Shown: piece after piece, positions 8,506 through 16,139 of the stretch
How the letters are laid out: the number at the start of each line of letters is the position of its first letter
Numbering within the stretch: the stretch's first letter is position 1
Source: Saccharofermentans sp.
GTDB taxonomy: Bacteria; Bacillota; Clostridia; Saccharofermentanales; Saccharofermentanaceae
Direction of reading: 5' to 3'
Assembly: GCA_024403695.1 (NCBI GenBank)
Contig: JAKSRI010000008.1
Coordinates: forward strand, 1 to 64,000
Length of the DNA: 64,000 nucleotides
Notes under the pieces: generated by a model
Databases searched by the model: none
What the model was told of the DNA's origin: nothing
What the model saw: only the letters and a program-made list of their open reading frames with translations
Position numbers and translations under genes: made by a program

Positions 8506-9153
8506 ATGAGACTATTAATCGACAAAAAGAACGGTCCAATCGTTATACATATAACAGGAAAACATGAGTCATCTCAGACGGAAGCTTTGTGCGACGCAGT
8601 AACGGCATGTACTACATCTGATTTTACAATGTACGAGGTTATGGTTGAGGACTGGGACAGCATGCTGACCCCATGGCCAGCAAGTGGAATATTTGGTGGC
8701 AGAGATTTCCAGGGTAATGCCCGAGAGCAGCTTTCTGCTATAGAGACCACCATTCTTGAGGAGCTTGGCGAGAATAACATCTCTCAACGCCCAATCTATA
8801 TCGCAGGTTACTCCCTGGCAGGTCTTTTTTCTCTATGGGCAATGTGCGAAAGCAATATTTTTGACGGGGCAGTCTCTGCTTCTGGGTCACTTTGGTATCC
8901 AAATTGGTGTCAGTATATAGGAGAACAGAATTTTGCTAGCGCTAAAAAAGTATATCTAAGTCTCGGCGACAAGGAACCCAAGACAAAAAATCAGGTTATG
9001 AGTACGGTGGGAATTAGCACCCAGAAAACCTACGATATATTATGCGATAATTCTATGGTTAGCAGATCGACTTTTGAATGGAATGAAGGCGGACATTTTA
9101 CTAATCCGATGGAGAGAATAGCAAAGGGAATTGCCTGGATAATTGACAACTGA
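8506..9153 (+). CDS. Alpha/beta-hydrolase, putative esterase
   Basis: The 215-residue protein has the nucleophile elbow GYSLAG, a later Asp in LSLGDKEP and a His in EGGHFTNP, giving a plausible Ser-Asp-His triad of the enterochelin-esterase-like family. No signal peptide is seen, so it should be cytoplasmic. The ATG at 8506 has only a poor ribosome site, but the fold begins at once (LLIDKKNGPIVIHI), so the start is reasonable. It opens a run of closely spaced same-strand genes to 12014. Substrate unknown. Confidence 0.75.
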   Translation: MRLLIDKKNGPIVIHITGKHESSQTEALCDAVTACTTSDFTMYEVMVEDWDSMLTPWPASGIFGGRDFQGNAREQLSAIETTILEELGENNISQRPIYIAGYSLAGLFSLWAMCESNIFDGAVSASGSLWYPNWCQYIGEQNFASAKKVYLSLGDKEPKTKNQVMSTVGISTQKTYDILCDNSMVSRSTFEWNEGGHFTNPMERIAKGIAWIIDN

Positions 9154-9200
9154 GTACAGGCAATTAAAATCAGAATAAGAATTTAATTCGAGGGTAGTTT

Positions 9201-10145
9201 ATGGATACAATAACATTTGATGCAGCGTGCGGCGGAGGCAATAAGATAGTTGCTTTTTTCTGCCCAACTGACAAGGTTCAGCCAGCAAAGGGTATCGTTC
9301 AGATTTGTCATGGTATGGCAGATTATTTCTGGCGCTATAAAGAGTTTATTGAATATCTTAATGACGAAGGCTGGAATGTCTGTGGAATGGACATGATGGG
9401 CCATGGTCAGACCTATGAGGCAAATAAGAATAACGATATGCCACTGGGTTATTTTGGAGACTGCAAGGATTCAGCTATGTGCATCTTAAAAGACGAGATG
9501 ACACTTCATAAACTTGCAATCGAGCATATGGGACCTGCAGATAATTATGTTCTGTATGGCCACAGTATGGGTTCCTTTGTCGCTCGTAATATTTATATGA
9601 CACCTGATTATACTAATCAGTTTACAAAATATGTTTTTGCCTCCACCATGGGCACTAACCCTGCGGTCGGGGCGGGCCTTGTGCTTTCGAGCATTGGCAT
9701 GATGTTTGGTCTTAAGTCCAAGCCTGGAAAGCGCCTTAACAAAATTGCTTTCGGAACCTATAACAAGCGCGTTCCTAATAAGAAAACGGACTTTGACTGG
9801 ATTAGCACAGATGATGAGGTTGTTGCCACTTATTGCGCAGATCCTCTGGCGGGTTTTCTTTTTACGTGGAAAGGTTTTAAGGATTTATTCACTTTTGTTA
9901 AGCGAATGCAGTCACCTGAGGCGTATAATAATGCAGGTAAGGCGCCATGCCTTCTGACTTATGGTGAAGATGATCCTGTTGGAAGTTACGGTAGTGGTCC
10001 ACGTGAGGTGGCAGAGAAATACCGCGCAGCAGGCAAGGTAGTGACTGTTAAGAATTATGGTCATTATCGTCACGAGATTCAGAATGAACCAGAAGTAAAC
10101 AAACAATATTTTAGGGATATCGCGGACTTTATCGCACTCCCATAA
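9201..10145 (+). CDS. Alpha/beta-hydrolase (serine aminopeptidase S33 / monoacylglycerol lipase-like)
   Basis: In 314 residues the features are an oxyanion-side HGMADYFWRY, the nucleophile elbow YGHSMGS, an Asp in YGEDDPVG and a His in GHYRHE, all in the order of the lysophospholipase/monoacylglycerol-lipase group. GAGGG lies 7-11 bases before the ATG. There is no signal peptide. It is probably co-transcribed with the esterase upstream (47-base gap) and the small protein downstream (15-base gap). A lipid or acyl-ester substrate is an inference from the family. Confidence 0.82.
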   Translation: MDTITFDAACGGGNKIVAFFCPTDKVQPAKGIVQICHGMADYFWRYKEFIEYLNDEGWNVCGMDMMGHGQTYEANKNNDMPLGYFGDCKDSAMCILKDEMTLHKLAIEHMGPADNYVLYGHSMGSFVARNIYMTPDYTNQFTKYVFASTMGTNPAVGAGLVLSSIGMMFGLKSKPGKRLNKIAFGTYNKRVPNKKTDFDWISTDDEVVATYCADPLAGFLFTWKGFKDLFTFVKRMQSPEAYNNAGKAPCLLTYGEDDPVGSYGSGPREVAEKYRAAGKVVTVKNYGHYRHEIQNEPEVNKQYFRDIADFIALP

Positions 10146-10160
10146 TAGGAAAGAGGACAT

Positions 10161-10655
10161 ATGATTACATCTAATCCAACTGAAGAGCAGTTTAATAACT
10201 GGCTCGCACTCTGGCAGCAGTATGCTCCAACACTTAAGCCTAATCGCCGTTCTGGTATCGAGGTTATTCGTTTTATTCAGAAGAAGTATAAGGTGAAGGA
10301 GATTCGTGATCAGCGCGCAATGCTGGATTTTGCAGCGGCTATCTATGCTAATGGCTGGATGCGCGACAAGCTTCCTAAGGGACTGGAGCCAGACATTCAT
10401 GTATTTAGAATTCTTGAAGAGGGCCCTGGAGTTAAGCTTTATGAGGAGCAGGATGAGGAGTTCCGCTTTAATGGTGAGACAACAGATATCGTTGTTATGG
10501 TAGATAAGGAAAGTGGTATCTACCAGGTAGAGGGCAGCAGCGCTCTCTGGGATGACCTTTGCTGCTATCAGGGACTTGACGCGGAGGATATTCAGAATCC
10601 TGTTAATGTTGGTCTTTATGTTGAATGCATGCGCAAGGCCGGCAAGATGAATTGA
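10161..10655 (+). CDS. Conserved-looking protein of unknown function
   Basis: I do not recognise this 164-residue protein. It is soluble and mixed alpha/beta, begins with a Trp-rich helix (EEQFNNWLALWQQYAPTL) and ends with a Cys-containing helix (VGLYVECMRKAGKMN). There are no membrane segments or known motifs. It has a good ribosome site (AGGAAAGAGGAC) and tight spacing to its neighbours (15 and 24 bases), so it is a real operon member. The context (hydrolase before, thioesterase after) does not fix a function. Confidence 0.7.
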   Translation: MITSNPTEEQFNNWLALWQQYAPTLKPNRRSGIEVIRFIQKKYKVKEIRDQRAMLDFAAAIYANGWMRDKLPKGLEPDIHVFRILEEGPGVKLYEEQDEEFRFNGETTDIVVMVDKESGIYQVEGSSALWDDLCCYQGLDAEDIQNPVNVGLYVECMRKAGKMN

Positions 10656-10679
10656 TATTATATTTGAGAGGGTAAAGAA

Positions 10680-11102
10680 ATGAGTAAGCTTCCAATTTAT
10701 GAGCACGTTGTACAGTATTATGAGACAGACCAGATGGCTGTAGTTCACCATTCTAACTACATTAGATGGTTCGAGGAAGCTAGAGTGTATATCTTCGATA
10801 AAATTGGTCTTGGTTATCGTGAGATGGAGGAGAATGGAATCGTTAGTCCGGTTACTTCTGTTACCGCCGAATTTAAGACAATGACTAAGTTCTACGATAC
10901 TGTAAATATTGAAGTAAAGTTTGTTAAGTTTACAGGTGTTAGGCTCTATATCGAATATATCATTAGTGATAAAACCACAGGTGAAGTCCGTTGTACTGGT
11001 CGAAGTGAGCATTGCTTTATCGGTAATGACGGCAAGATTATCTCTATTAAGAGAAGCAATCCAGATATTTACGAGAAGATGCAACAGTATATAGAGGAGT
11101 AA
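10680..11102 (+). CDS. Acyl-CoA thioesterase, hotdog fold (YbgC/FadM-like)
   Basis: This 140-residue protein has the 4-hydroxybenzoyl-CoA thioesterase/YbgC signature near its start: YYETDQMAVVHHSNYIRWFE, including the conserved Asp. The length matches the single-hotdog family, which acts as a multimer to hydrolyse acyl-CoA or acyl carrier protein thioesters in the cytoplasm. The ribosome site GAGAGGG precedes the ATG. The next gene starts three bases after its stop, so they are co-transcribed. Confidence 0.87.
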   Translation: MSKLPIYEHVVQYYETDQMAVVHHSNYIRWFEEARVYIFDKIGLGYREMEENGIVSPVTSVTAEFKTMTKFYDTVNIEVKFVKFTGVRLYIEYIISDKTTGEVRCTGRSEHCFIGNDGKIISIKRSNPDIYEKMQQYIEE

Positions 11103-11105
11103 TTA

Positions 11106-12014
11106 ATGGTTGATATAGCTATCGTAGGTGCAGGTCCTGCGGGAATGGCAGCTGCAATTTATGCTAGTAGAGCTGGAAAGAATGTGGTTGTATTCGAGGG
11201 TGAGGCATACGGTGGACAGATTATAAACACACCAGAGGTGGAGAACTATCCTGGTCGTAAAAATTTTTCAGGTTTTGAATTTGCGCAGGAACTTAAGTCT
11301 CAGATGGATGACATGGGGGCTAAGCTGGAGTTCGATTTTATAAGAGAAATTACTGGTAATAGTACTGATGGGTTTGTGCTTCATGGTGAGTATGGAACCG
11401 AAATAGATGCAAAAGCAGTAATTATTGCTACGGGTGCCAAGTCCAGGCCATTAGGCGTTAAGGGTGAGGAGCAGCTTATAGGAAAGGGAGTTTCCTACTG
11501 TGCTACCTGTGATGGAAACTTTTATAAGGGCAAGATTACTGCTGTTATCGGTGGTGGCAATACGGCATTAGAAGATGCAATTTATCTATCCAACGTGTGC
11601 AGCAAAGTTTATCTCATACACAGACGTGATGAACTTCGTGGGGAGAGACGATTACAGGAAAAGCTAGCGTCACTGGATAATGTCGAGAGTGTTTTATCCT
11701 ATACAGTTGATGAATTAATCTACGAAAACAGACTTAACGGTGTTAGGTTAAAATCCACTAAGGGTGAGAGTGACATTACTCTTGCTGTTGATGGCTTATT
11801 TGTGGCTGTTGGACAGATTCCTTCCAGTAGCGTTGTTTCCGGAGTTATTGATTTGGACGACAGTGGATATATTATTGCTACCGAGAATTGTCACACTAAT
11901 GTAGAGGGTATTTTTGTTGCAGGAGATGTGCGTACCAAGAAGGTTCGTCAGCTAGTAACAGCTACATCTGATGGAGCGACTGCTGCCCTTGTAGCATGCG
12001 ACTTTTTGGGGTAA
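11106..12014 (+). CDS. trxB: Thioredoxin reductase-like flavoprotein
   Basis: The 302-residue protein has the FAD motif GAGPAGMAAAIYASR (about 8-22), ATG in VIIATGAKSR, the redox-active CATC (132-135), the NAD(P)H motif GGGNTALEDA and the C-terminal FAD motif GIFVAGDVR. This is the full thioredoxin reductase layout: electrons pass from pyridine nucleotide through FAD to the disulfide and on to thioredoxin or a similar carrier. No thioredoxin gene is adjacent, so the partner is open. It ends the run of genes started at 8506, and its start follows AGAGGAG inside the previous gene. Confidence 0.9.
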   Translation: MVDIAIVGAGPAGMAAAIYASRAGKNVVVFEGEAYGGQIINTPEVENYPGRKNFSGFEFAQELKSQMDDMGAKLEFDFIREITGNSTDGFVLHGEYGTEIDAKAVIIATGAKSRPLGVKGEEQLIGKGVSYCATCDGNFYKGKITAVIGGGNTALEDAIYLSNVCSKVYLIHRRDELRGERRLQEKLASLDNVESVLSYTVDELIYENRLNGVRLKSTKGESDITLAVDGLFVAVGQIPSSSVVSGVIDLDDSGYIIATENCHTNVEGIFVAGDVRTKKVRQLVTATSDGATAALVACDFLG

Positions 12015-12065
12015 AATAGATAGTCGATTTTATTGATTTTATTAGGTTTTCCGGAGGAAAATGAA

Positions 12066-13298
12066 ATGGGAAGAAACGTTTACGATATACTTGAGGAGCG
12101 TGGCTATATTTCACAGGCTACACATAAGGACGAGATCTATGAGATGCTTGGTAAGCCAGGCGTATCTTTCTATATTGGATTTGATCCTACAGCTGATTCC
12201 CTTCATGTAGGTCATTTTGTTCAGATGATGGTTATGAGCCACATGCAGAAGGCTGGTCACAGACCAATCGCTCTCATGGGTGGTGGTACAGCAATGGTTG
12301 GTGATCCATCAGGCAGAACAGATATGCGTCAGATGATGACAGTAGAGACAATCGATCACAACGTAGAGTGCTTTAAGAAGCAGATGGGTAAGGTTGTAGA
12401 TTTTGATGATGGTAAGGCTCTTATCGTTAACAACGGTGACTGGCTCCGTGATCTTAACTACATCGAGTTCCTTCGTGACATCGGACCTCACTTCTCTGTA
12501 AATAAGATGCTTACAGCTGAGTGCTACAAGCAGAGACTTGAGAAGGGTCTTTCCTTCCTTGAGTTTAACTACATGCTTATGCAGAGTTATGACTTCTACT
12601 ATCTCCACCAGAAGTATGACTGTTGCCTCGAGCTTGGCGGTGACGACCAGTGGTCCAACATCATCGGTGGTGTAGAGCTCATTAGACGTAAGGAGCAGGC
12701 TCCAGCTTATGGTCTTACATTTACTCTCCTCACAAACAGCGAGGGTAAGAAGATGGGTAAGACAGCTAAGGGTGCTGTATGGCTTGATCCTAATAAGACA
12801 CCTGTATTTGATTTCTACCAGTACTGGAGAAACGTTGATGACGCAGATGTTATCAAGTGCATGAAGCTTTTGACTTTCATCGAGATGGACGAAATCAACG
12901 AGTACGCTAAGCTTACAGATTCTGCTATCAACGAGGCTAAGAAGAGACTTGCCTTCGAGGTTACAAAGATCGTTCACGGTGAGGAAGCTGCTCTTACAGC
13001 TAAGAAGACAGCTGAGGATCTCTTCGAGAATAAGGGCCGTTCTGAGGATATGAAGACAACTGAGATGACAGCGGCTGATATCGCTTCTGGCAAGCAGCTC
13101 GCAGACGTTATGGTTGATGCAGGTATCTTCAAGTCTAAGGGTGAGGCTAAGAGAATGATGCAGCAGAAGGGTGTATATCTTAATGACGTAGTTGTTGAGG
13201 ATATGTTCTATGCACTTAGCGATAGCGACTTCGATGAGAATGGTGAAGCAATTGTTCGTAAGGGTAAGAAGGTTTACCACAGACTTAAGAAGGTGTGA
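12066..13298 (+). CDS. tyrS: Tyrosyl-tRNA synthetase
   Basis: The 410-residue protein is a class I synthetase with the HIGH-type motif HVGH (47-50) in [11 protein letters not shown], the tyrosine site ([12 protein letters not shown], then [11 protein letters not shown]), the KMSKS-type KMGKT and a C-terminal S4 RNA-binding domain. It charges tRNA-Tyr. The ATG at 12066 lies 8 bases after GGAGG (12053-12057); the ATG at 12061 is out of frame. The 51-base gap before it holds no T-box leader, unlike many Firmicute tyrS genes. Confidence 0.96.
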   Translation: MGRNVYDILEERGYISQATHKDEIYEMLGKPGVSFYIGFDPTADSLHVGHFVQMMVMSHMQKAGHRPIALMGGGTAMVGDPSGRTDMRQMMTVETIDHNVECFKKQMGKVVDFDDGKALIVNNGDWLRDLNYIEFLRDIGPHFSVNKMLTAECYKQRLEKGLSFLEFNYMLMQSYDFYYLHQKYDCCLELGGDDQWSNIIGGVELIRRKEQAPAYGLTFTLLTNSEGKKMGKTAKGAVWLDPNKTPVFDFYQYWRNVDDADVIKCMKLLTFIEMDEINEYAKLTDSAINEAKKRLAFEVTKIVHGEEAALTAKKTAEDLFENKGRSEDMKTTEMTAADIASGKQLADVMVDAGIFKSKGEAKRMMQQKGVYLNDVVVEDMFYALSDSDFDENGEAIVRKGKKVYHRLKKV

Positions 13299-13301
13299 TA
13301 T

Positions 13302-13330
13302 TTGATTTATATATCGTAAAAAGGTATATT
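13302..13330 (+). promoter_or_regulatory. Candidate promoter of the first lipoprotein gene
   Basis: TTGATT (13302-13307) and TATATT (13325-13330) are 17 bases apart, directly after the tyrS stop and 43 bases before the ATG at 13374. Confidence 0.5.
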
Positions 13331-13373
13331 TATACATAGGGTAACCTAATTAGAAAAAAAGAAGGAATAAAAA

Positions 13374-13901
13374 ATGAAGAAAATTAAGACAATCGTTTCT
13401 GGTTTGCTTATCGGTGCAATGATGATGTCTTTTGCAGGTTGTGCAAGCGTTAAGGCACGCGATAAGAAGGAAGTTAAGGATATCCTTAAGGAGAAGCTCG
13501 AGCTTAAGAAGGATAAAGATTTTAAAAATCGTAGTTATGATGACTATGATTATTTCTATGGCGAGAGTGGTAAGGCATATTTCTCAATCTATATTTATGA
13601 TGATGAGGATGATGCTGCTGATGTTTTCGATGATCTCTATGATAGTTATGAGGATGATCTCGAAGATGATGTATTCGATGGCAAGATTAAGTTGAAGTCA
13701 TCTGATACTTCCGGTTATGTAACATTTAAGGGTGAGTGCACAGATGATGATGCTGAGTGCTTCTTAGAAGATGAGTATTACTATGGTGGTGTTTACTATG
13801 CAGATAACATGGTTATTAGAGTAAGCGCAAGTAAGGATAAGGATAATGCTCGTGATGACGTTAATGCTTTCCTTAAGGCATTCGGTCTTCCAAAGCCATA
13901 A
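13374..13901 (+). CDS. Acidic lipoprotein, paralogue 1 of 3
   Basis: The 175-residue protein has a lipoprotein signal (KK, hydrophobic core, lipobox SFAGC with Cys at about 22), so it is expected on the outer face of the membrane. The mature part is very rich in Asp/Glu and Tyr (DDYDYFYGES; DDEDDAADVFDD) and ends with the block YYYGGVYYADNMVIRV and a helix finishing GLPKP. The same order recurs in the next two genes, so this is a tandem family. The function is unknown; the acidic, tyrosine-rich surface could bind cations or cell wall polymer. A good ribosome site (AGAAGGAATAAAA) precedes it. Confidence 0.85.
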   Translation: MKKIKTIVSGLLIGAMMMSFAGCASVKARDKKEVKDILKEKLELKKDKDFKNRSYDDYDYFYGESGKAYFSIYIYDDEDDAADVFDDLYDSYEDDLEDDVFDGKIKLKSSDTSGYVTFKGECTDDDAECFLEDEYYYGGVYYADNMVIRVSASKDKDNARDDVNAFLKAFGLPKP

Positions 13902-13927
13902 TCATTGATTATTAACTTAACTATTAA

Positions 13928-13956
13928 AACAGAGTCCTTCGGGACTCTGTTTTTTG
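13928..13956 (+). terminator. Intrinsic terminator after lipoprotein 1
   Basis: AACAGAGTCC (13928-13937), tetraloop TTCG, GGACTCTGTT (13942-13951) and a T run. The stem closely resembles that of the terminator at 14585, as if copied with the gene. Confidence 0.95.
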
Positions 13957-13993
13957 TTATAATTATTCATATTTAAAATTAACGGAGTGACAC

Positions 13994-14560
13994 ATGAGAA
14001 TTTTCACTAAAGTTGTATCAATGATTCTTATAGCATCTATATCTTTGGGTATGGTTGCATGTTCAGATAGCGGATCAAAAAAGAAGGATAAGAAAGACAG
14101 GGAAAAGAAAGAAAAGACAAAGGTCGAAGAATGGTCTATTGATGACTTCGAGGATTTCCTTGACGATTATACAGATGGTGATTACTTTGATCGTGATTAC
14201 GATAATTGCTATGGTCTCTTAAGTGATAGTGGCGATGTAGTTATCAATTATCGCTGGTATGATGATGAAGATGATGCAGAAGATTATTTTGATGTTGCAT
14301 ATTCAGGATTCGAGGAGGATTTTGATGATGACCTCTTTGATGGTAAGCATGATATGAAGCGATCTGGTAGCCAGGGCTATGTAGTATTAGCGGGAGAAGG
14401 CGAGGACGATGGTTCCTGGATATATGAGGATCAGTATTTTTATGGTGGAGTATATTATGCAGACCATATGGTTGTAACTATTATTACAACTAGGGATAAA
14501 GATAAAGCGCGTGAACATGTTGATGAAGTTCTGAAAGAACTGAATTTCCCTAGGCCATAA
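13994..14560 (+). CDS. Acidic lipoprotein, paralogue 2 of 3
   Basis: The 188-residue protein has a signal peptide with lipobox GMVAC (Cys about 23), then a Lys-rich spacer (about 30-45) and an acidic domain (DDFEDFLDDYTDGDYFD). The second half matches paralogue 1 block by block: DDEDDAEDYFD, DDDLFDGKHDMKRSGSQGY, YFYGGVYYADHMVV and an end of NFPRP. The Lys-rich spacer is unique to this copy. The start follows AACGGAG. It is probably a surface lipoprotein of unknown role. Confidence 0.85.
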   Translation: MRIFTKVVSMILIASISLGMVACSDSGSKKKDKKDREKKEKTKVEEWSIDDFEDFLDDYTDGDYFDRDYDNCYGLLSDSGDVVINYRWYDDEDDAEDYFDVAYSGFEEDFDDDLFDGKHDMKRSGSQGYVVLAGEGEDDGSWIYEDQYFYGGVYYADHMVVTIITTRDKDKAREHVDEVLKELNFPRP

Positions 14561-14584
14561 TTCAAGTGATAGTTAAAACAGTAA

Positions 14585-14613
14585 AACAGAGCTCTTTATT
14601 GGGCTCTGTTTTT
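14585..14613 (+). terminator. Intrinsic terminator after lipoprotein 2
   Basis: AACAGAGCTC (14585-14594), loop TTTATT, GGGCTCTGTT (14601-14610) with one G-U pair, then T. It is related to the stem at 13928. Confidence 0.92.
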
Positions 14614-14693
14614 CATTTGCAATCTACTTCGCATCGTGGACAAAATGTTAATAAAATGTTAACATAACTAAAAATAGATAAGAGGTCCTGAAT

Positions 14694-15245
14694 ATGAAAA
14701 AAACAACAAAATGCTTATCTCTAATAGTGATTATGATGTTGGCATTTGTTTTTTCAGGTTGTTATTTTAAATCTGCTACAGCAACTGAATTTGAAACTGC
14801 ATTGAAGGAAGAAATGGGTGCGCCAGAAGGTGGATATACAGTCGCAGCATATACTCCTGATAATACTCCTATAAGAGGATGCAATAAGGTTATTACATAT
14901 TATGGTAACGGTGTTAGTTGTACTTATTTAGAATTTCTAGATGATGACAGCGCTTCTAATTATTTCAATAGATATCACGAGAATTTTGAAGATATTTTTG
15001 AAGATAGTTTCTTTAAGGGTGAGTGTAAAAAGAGCACATCAGGCTCACGTGGATATGTTTATTTGAAGGGTTCATTTAGTTGTGAACCTGGAAGATCTCT
15101 TTTCGGTGTTGGCCAGACATATGGTGGTGTTTATTGTGAGGGTAATGTTGTGGTTATGGTAATTACGCATATGGAGAACACCTCACGCTTTGCGGCAAGA
15201 GATTTCCTTAAAAAGTTGGGATATCCTTATATAGAGGTACAATAA
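14694..15245 (+). CDS. Lipoprotein, divergent paralogue 3 of 3
   Basis: The 183-residue protein has a lipoprotein signal (KK, core, lipobox VFSGC with Cys about 23). The mature part is less acidic than in paralogues 1 and 2 but keeps the skeleton: FLDDDSASNYFNRYHENFED, FFKGECKKSTSGSRGYVYL, QTYGGVYCEGNVVVMV and a final helix ending LGYPY. It has gained cysteines (for example NGVSCTYL and VYCEG). AGAGG lies before the start. No terminator was found after it. Function unknown. Confidence 0.82.
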   Translation: MKKTTKCLSLIVIMMLAFVFSGCYFKSATATEFETALKEEMGAPEGGYTVAAYTPDNTPIRGCNKVITYYGNGVSCTYLEFLDDDSASNYFNRYHENFEDIFEDSFFKGECKKSTSGSRGYVYLKGSFSCEPGRSLFGVGQTYGGVYCEGNVVVMVITHMENTSRFAARDFLKKLGYPYIEVQ

Positions 15246-15271
15246 ACGGACACTTAACAGCATAATTTGTA

Positions 15272-15300
15272 TTTACAAACAAACGTTCGCTTGTTAGAAT
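15272..15300 (+). promoter_or_regulatory. Promoter of the DUF4130-type gene
   Basis: TTTACA (15272-15277) and TAGAAT (15295-15300) are separated by 17 bases. The spacer holds the LexA-like box at 15276-15289. Confidence 0.6.
15276..15289 (-). promoter_or_regulatory. LexA-like SOS box inside the promoter
   Basis: On the minus strand the sequence is CGAACGTTTGTTTG, close to the Firmicute LexA consensus CGAACRNRYGTTYC (two differences). Its place between -35 and -10 suits repression. One site judged by eye is weak evidence, but the downstream gene belongs to a presumed DNA-metabolism family. Confidence 0.5.
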
Positions 15301-15338
15301 GACTTCACAGCTAATTTGTGTGGAGGTGAGATTCTAGC

Positions 15339-16085
15339 ATGTCGAACGTTTTTTATAACTTTACTTATGATGGAACGTTTGAGGGATTACTTTGCGTTTT
15401 GTTGAGATGTATTAGTACCAGAGTCATTCCTAAGAATATTCAGCCTGACTATATACTTAGTAGTAAATTAGAGTTTGAACAGTATACGCATATTGTGACT
15501 AACGAGTCGTTAGCTCATAAGTTATACGATTATATAGGTAAATTTGCTGACGTACAGGTTCAGCAGATGGTACGAGATTGTTTCCTTACGAGTCTTCCTA
15601 ATAAGGAGGTTGATATATATATGCTCGTCAGACAGGCTCTGTGGCGCGGTAATAGCGTTGGTGACGATTTTAGCAATGATTCACTTAGACGTATTCAGAT
15701 GGCCATTAGAGACCTTTACAGAGAGTCACAGAGCATTCCCTATGATATCAACTTCTCTCATTTCATTAATACAGATATCTCGATTATTAATCCTAGGAAT
15801 ATTGTGCTTCCAGTAATGATGGATAGTGTTCTCAGAAATACAGCTATGGAAGATTTTCTACTGTATGACAGACGACATAAATTGGCGCTTCTTAGAAGAC
15901 GTGACAATGACTATATTGTAGATACTAGTCGAATAGCTGTTAAGACAGAGATTAATCACGACTATGTATATAATTCCCTTTGGAAGCATTTTATTAACGA
16001 GGGGAATATCAGGCGAATCAGACCTTTACATGTCTGCGGCAGACTGACTGATAATCCAACTATGTTATGGGATATTGCCAAATAA
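15339..16085 (+). CDS. DUF4130 / TIGR03915-type DNA-metabolism protein
   Basis: The 248-residue protein opens with FTYDGTFEGLLCVLL, the hallmark of the family annotated as probable DNA metabolism protein, usually encoded next to a radical SAM partner. The middle and C-terminal parts fit DUF4130 (LYDRRHKLALLRRRDNDYIVDTS; HFINEGNIRRIRP). The partner gene is not in this window, so it must lie elsewhere or be absent. The start follows GGAGGTGAG. The LexA-like box in its promoter supports a role in DNA damage response; the biochemical activity is not established. Confidence 0.8.
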   Translation: MSNVFYNFTYDGTFEGLLCVLLRCISTRVIPKNIQPDYILSSKLEFEQYTHIVTNESLAHKLYDYIGKFADVQVQQMVRDCFLTSLPNKEVDIYMLVRQALWRGNSVGDDFSNDSLRRIQMAIRDLYRESQSIPYDINFSHFINTDISIINPRNIVLPVMMDSVLRNTAMEDFLLYDRRHKLALLRRRDNDYIVDTSRIAVKTEINHDYVYNSLWKHFINEGNIRRIRPLHVCGRLTDNPTMLWDIAK

Positions 16086-16112
16086 AAAGAGGACTGCAAT
16101 TAGCAGTCCTCT
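16081..16112 (-). terminator. Intrinsic terminator of the acyl-CoA synthetase gene
   Basis: AGAGGACTGC (16088-16097), loop AATTA, GCAGTCCTCT (16103-16112). On the minus strand the stem is followed by TTTTTATT, so it ends the minus gene. It may also act in the plus direction, weakly, because no T run follows there. Confidence 0.85.
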
Positions 16113-16139
16113 TGGAGTTAATCAAGATGTTAAGCTATA

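Noticed and set aside
9912-11084. Minus-strand open frame of 390 codons opposite the small-protein/thioesterase genes
   Set aside because: It spans three real plus-strand genes and their gaps, and its translation is low in structure with no motif.
12015-12065. Possible T-box before tyrS
   Set aside because: The gap is only 51 bases and has no T-box sequence or stem I.
12309-13337. Minus-strand open frame of 342 codons opposite tyrS
   Set aside because: Complement of a biased gene; tyrS on the plus strand is unambiguous.
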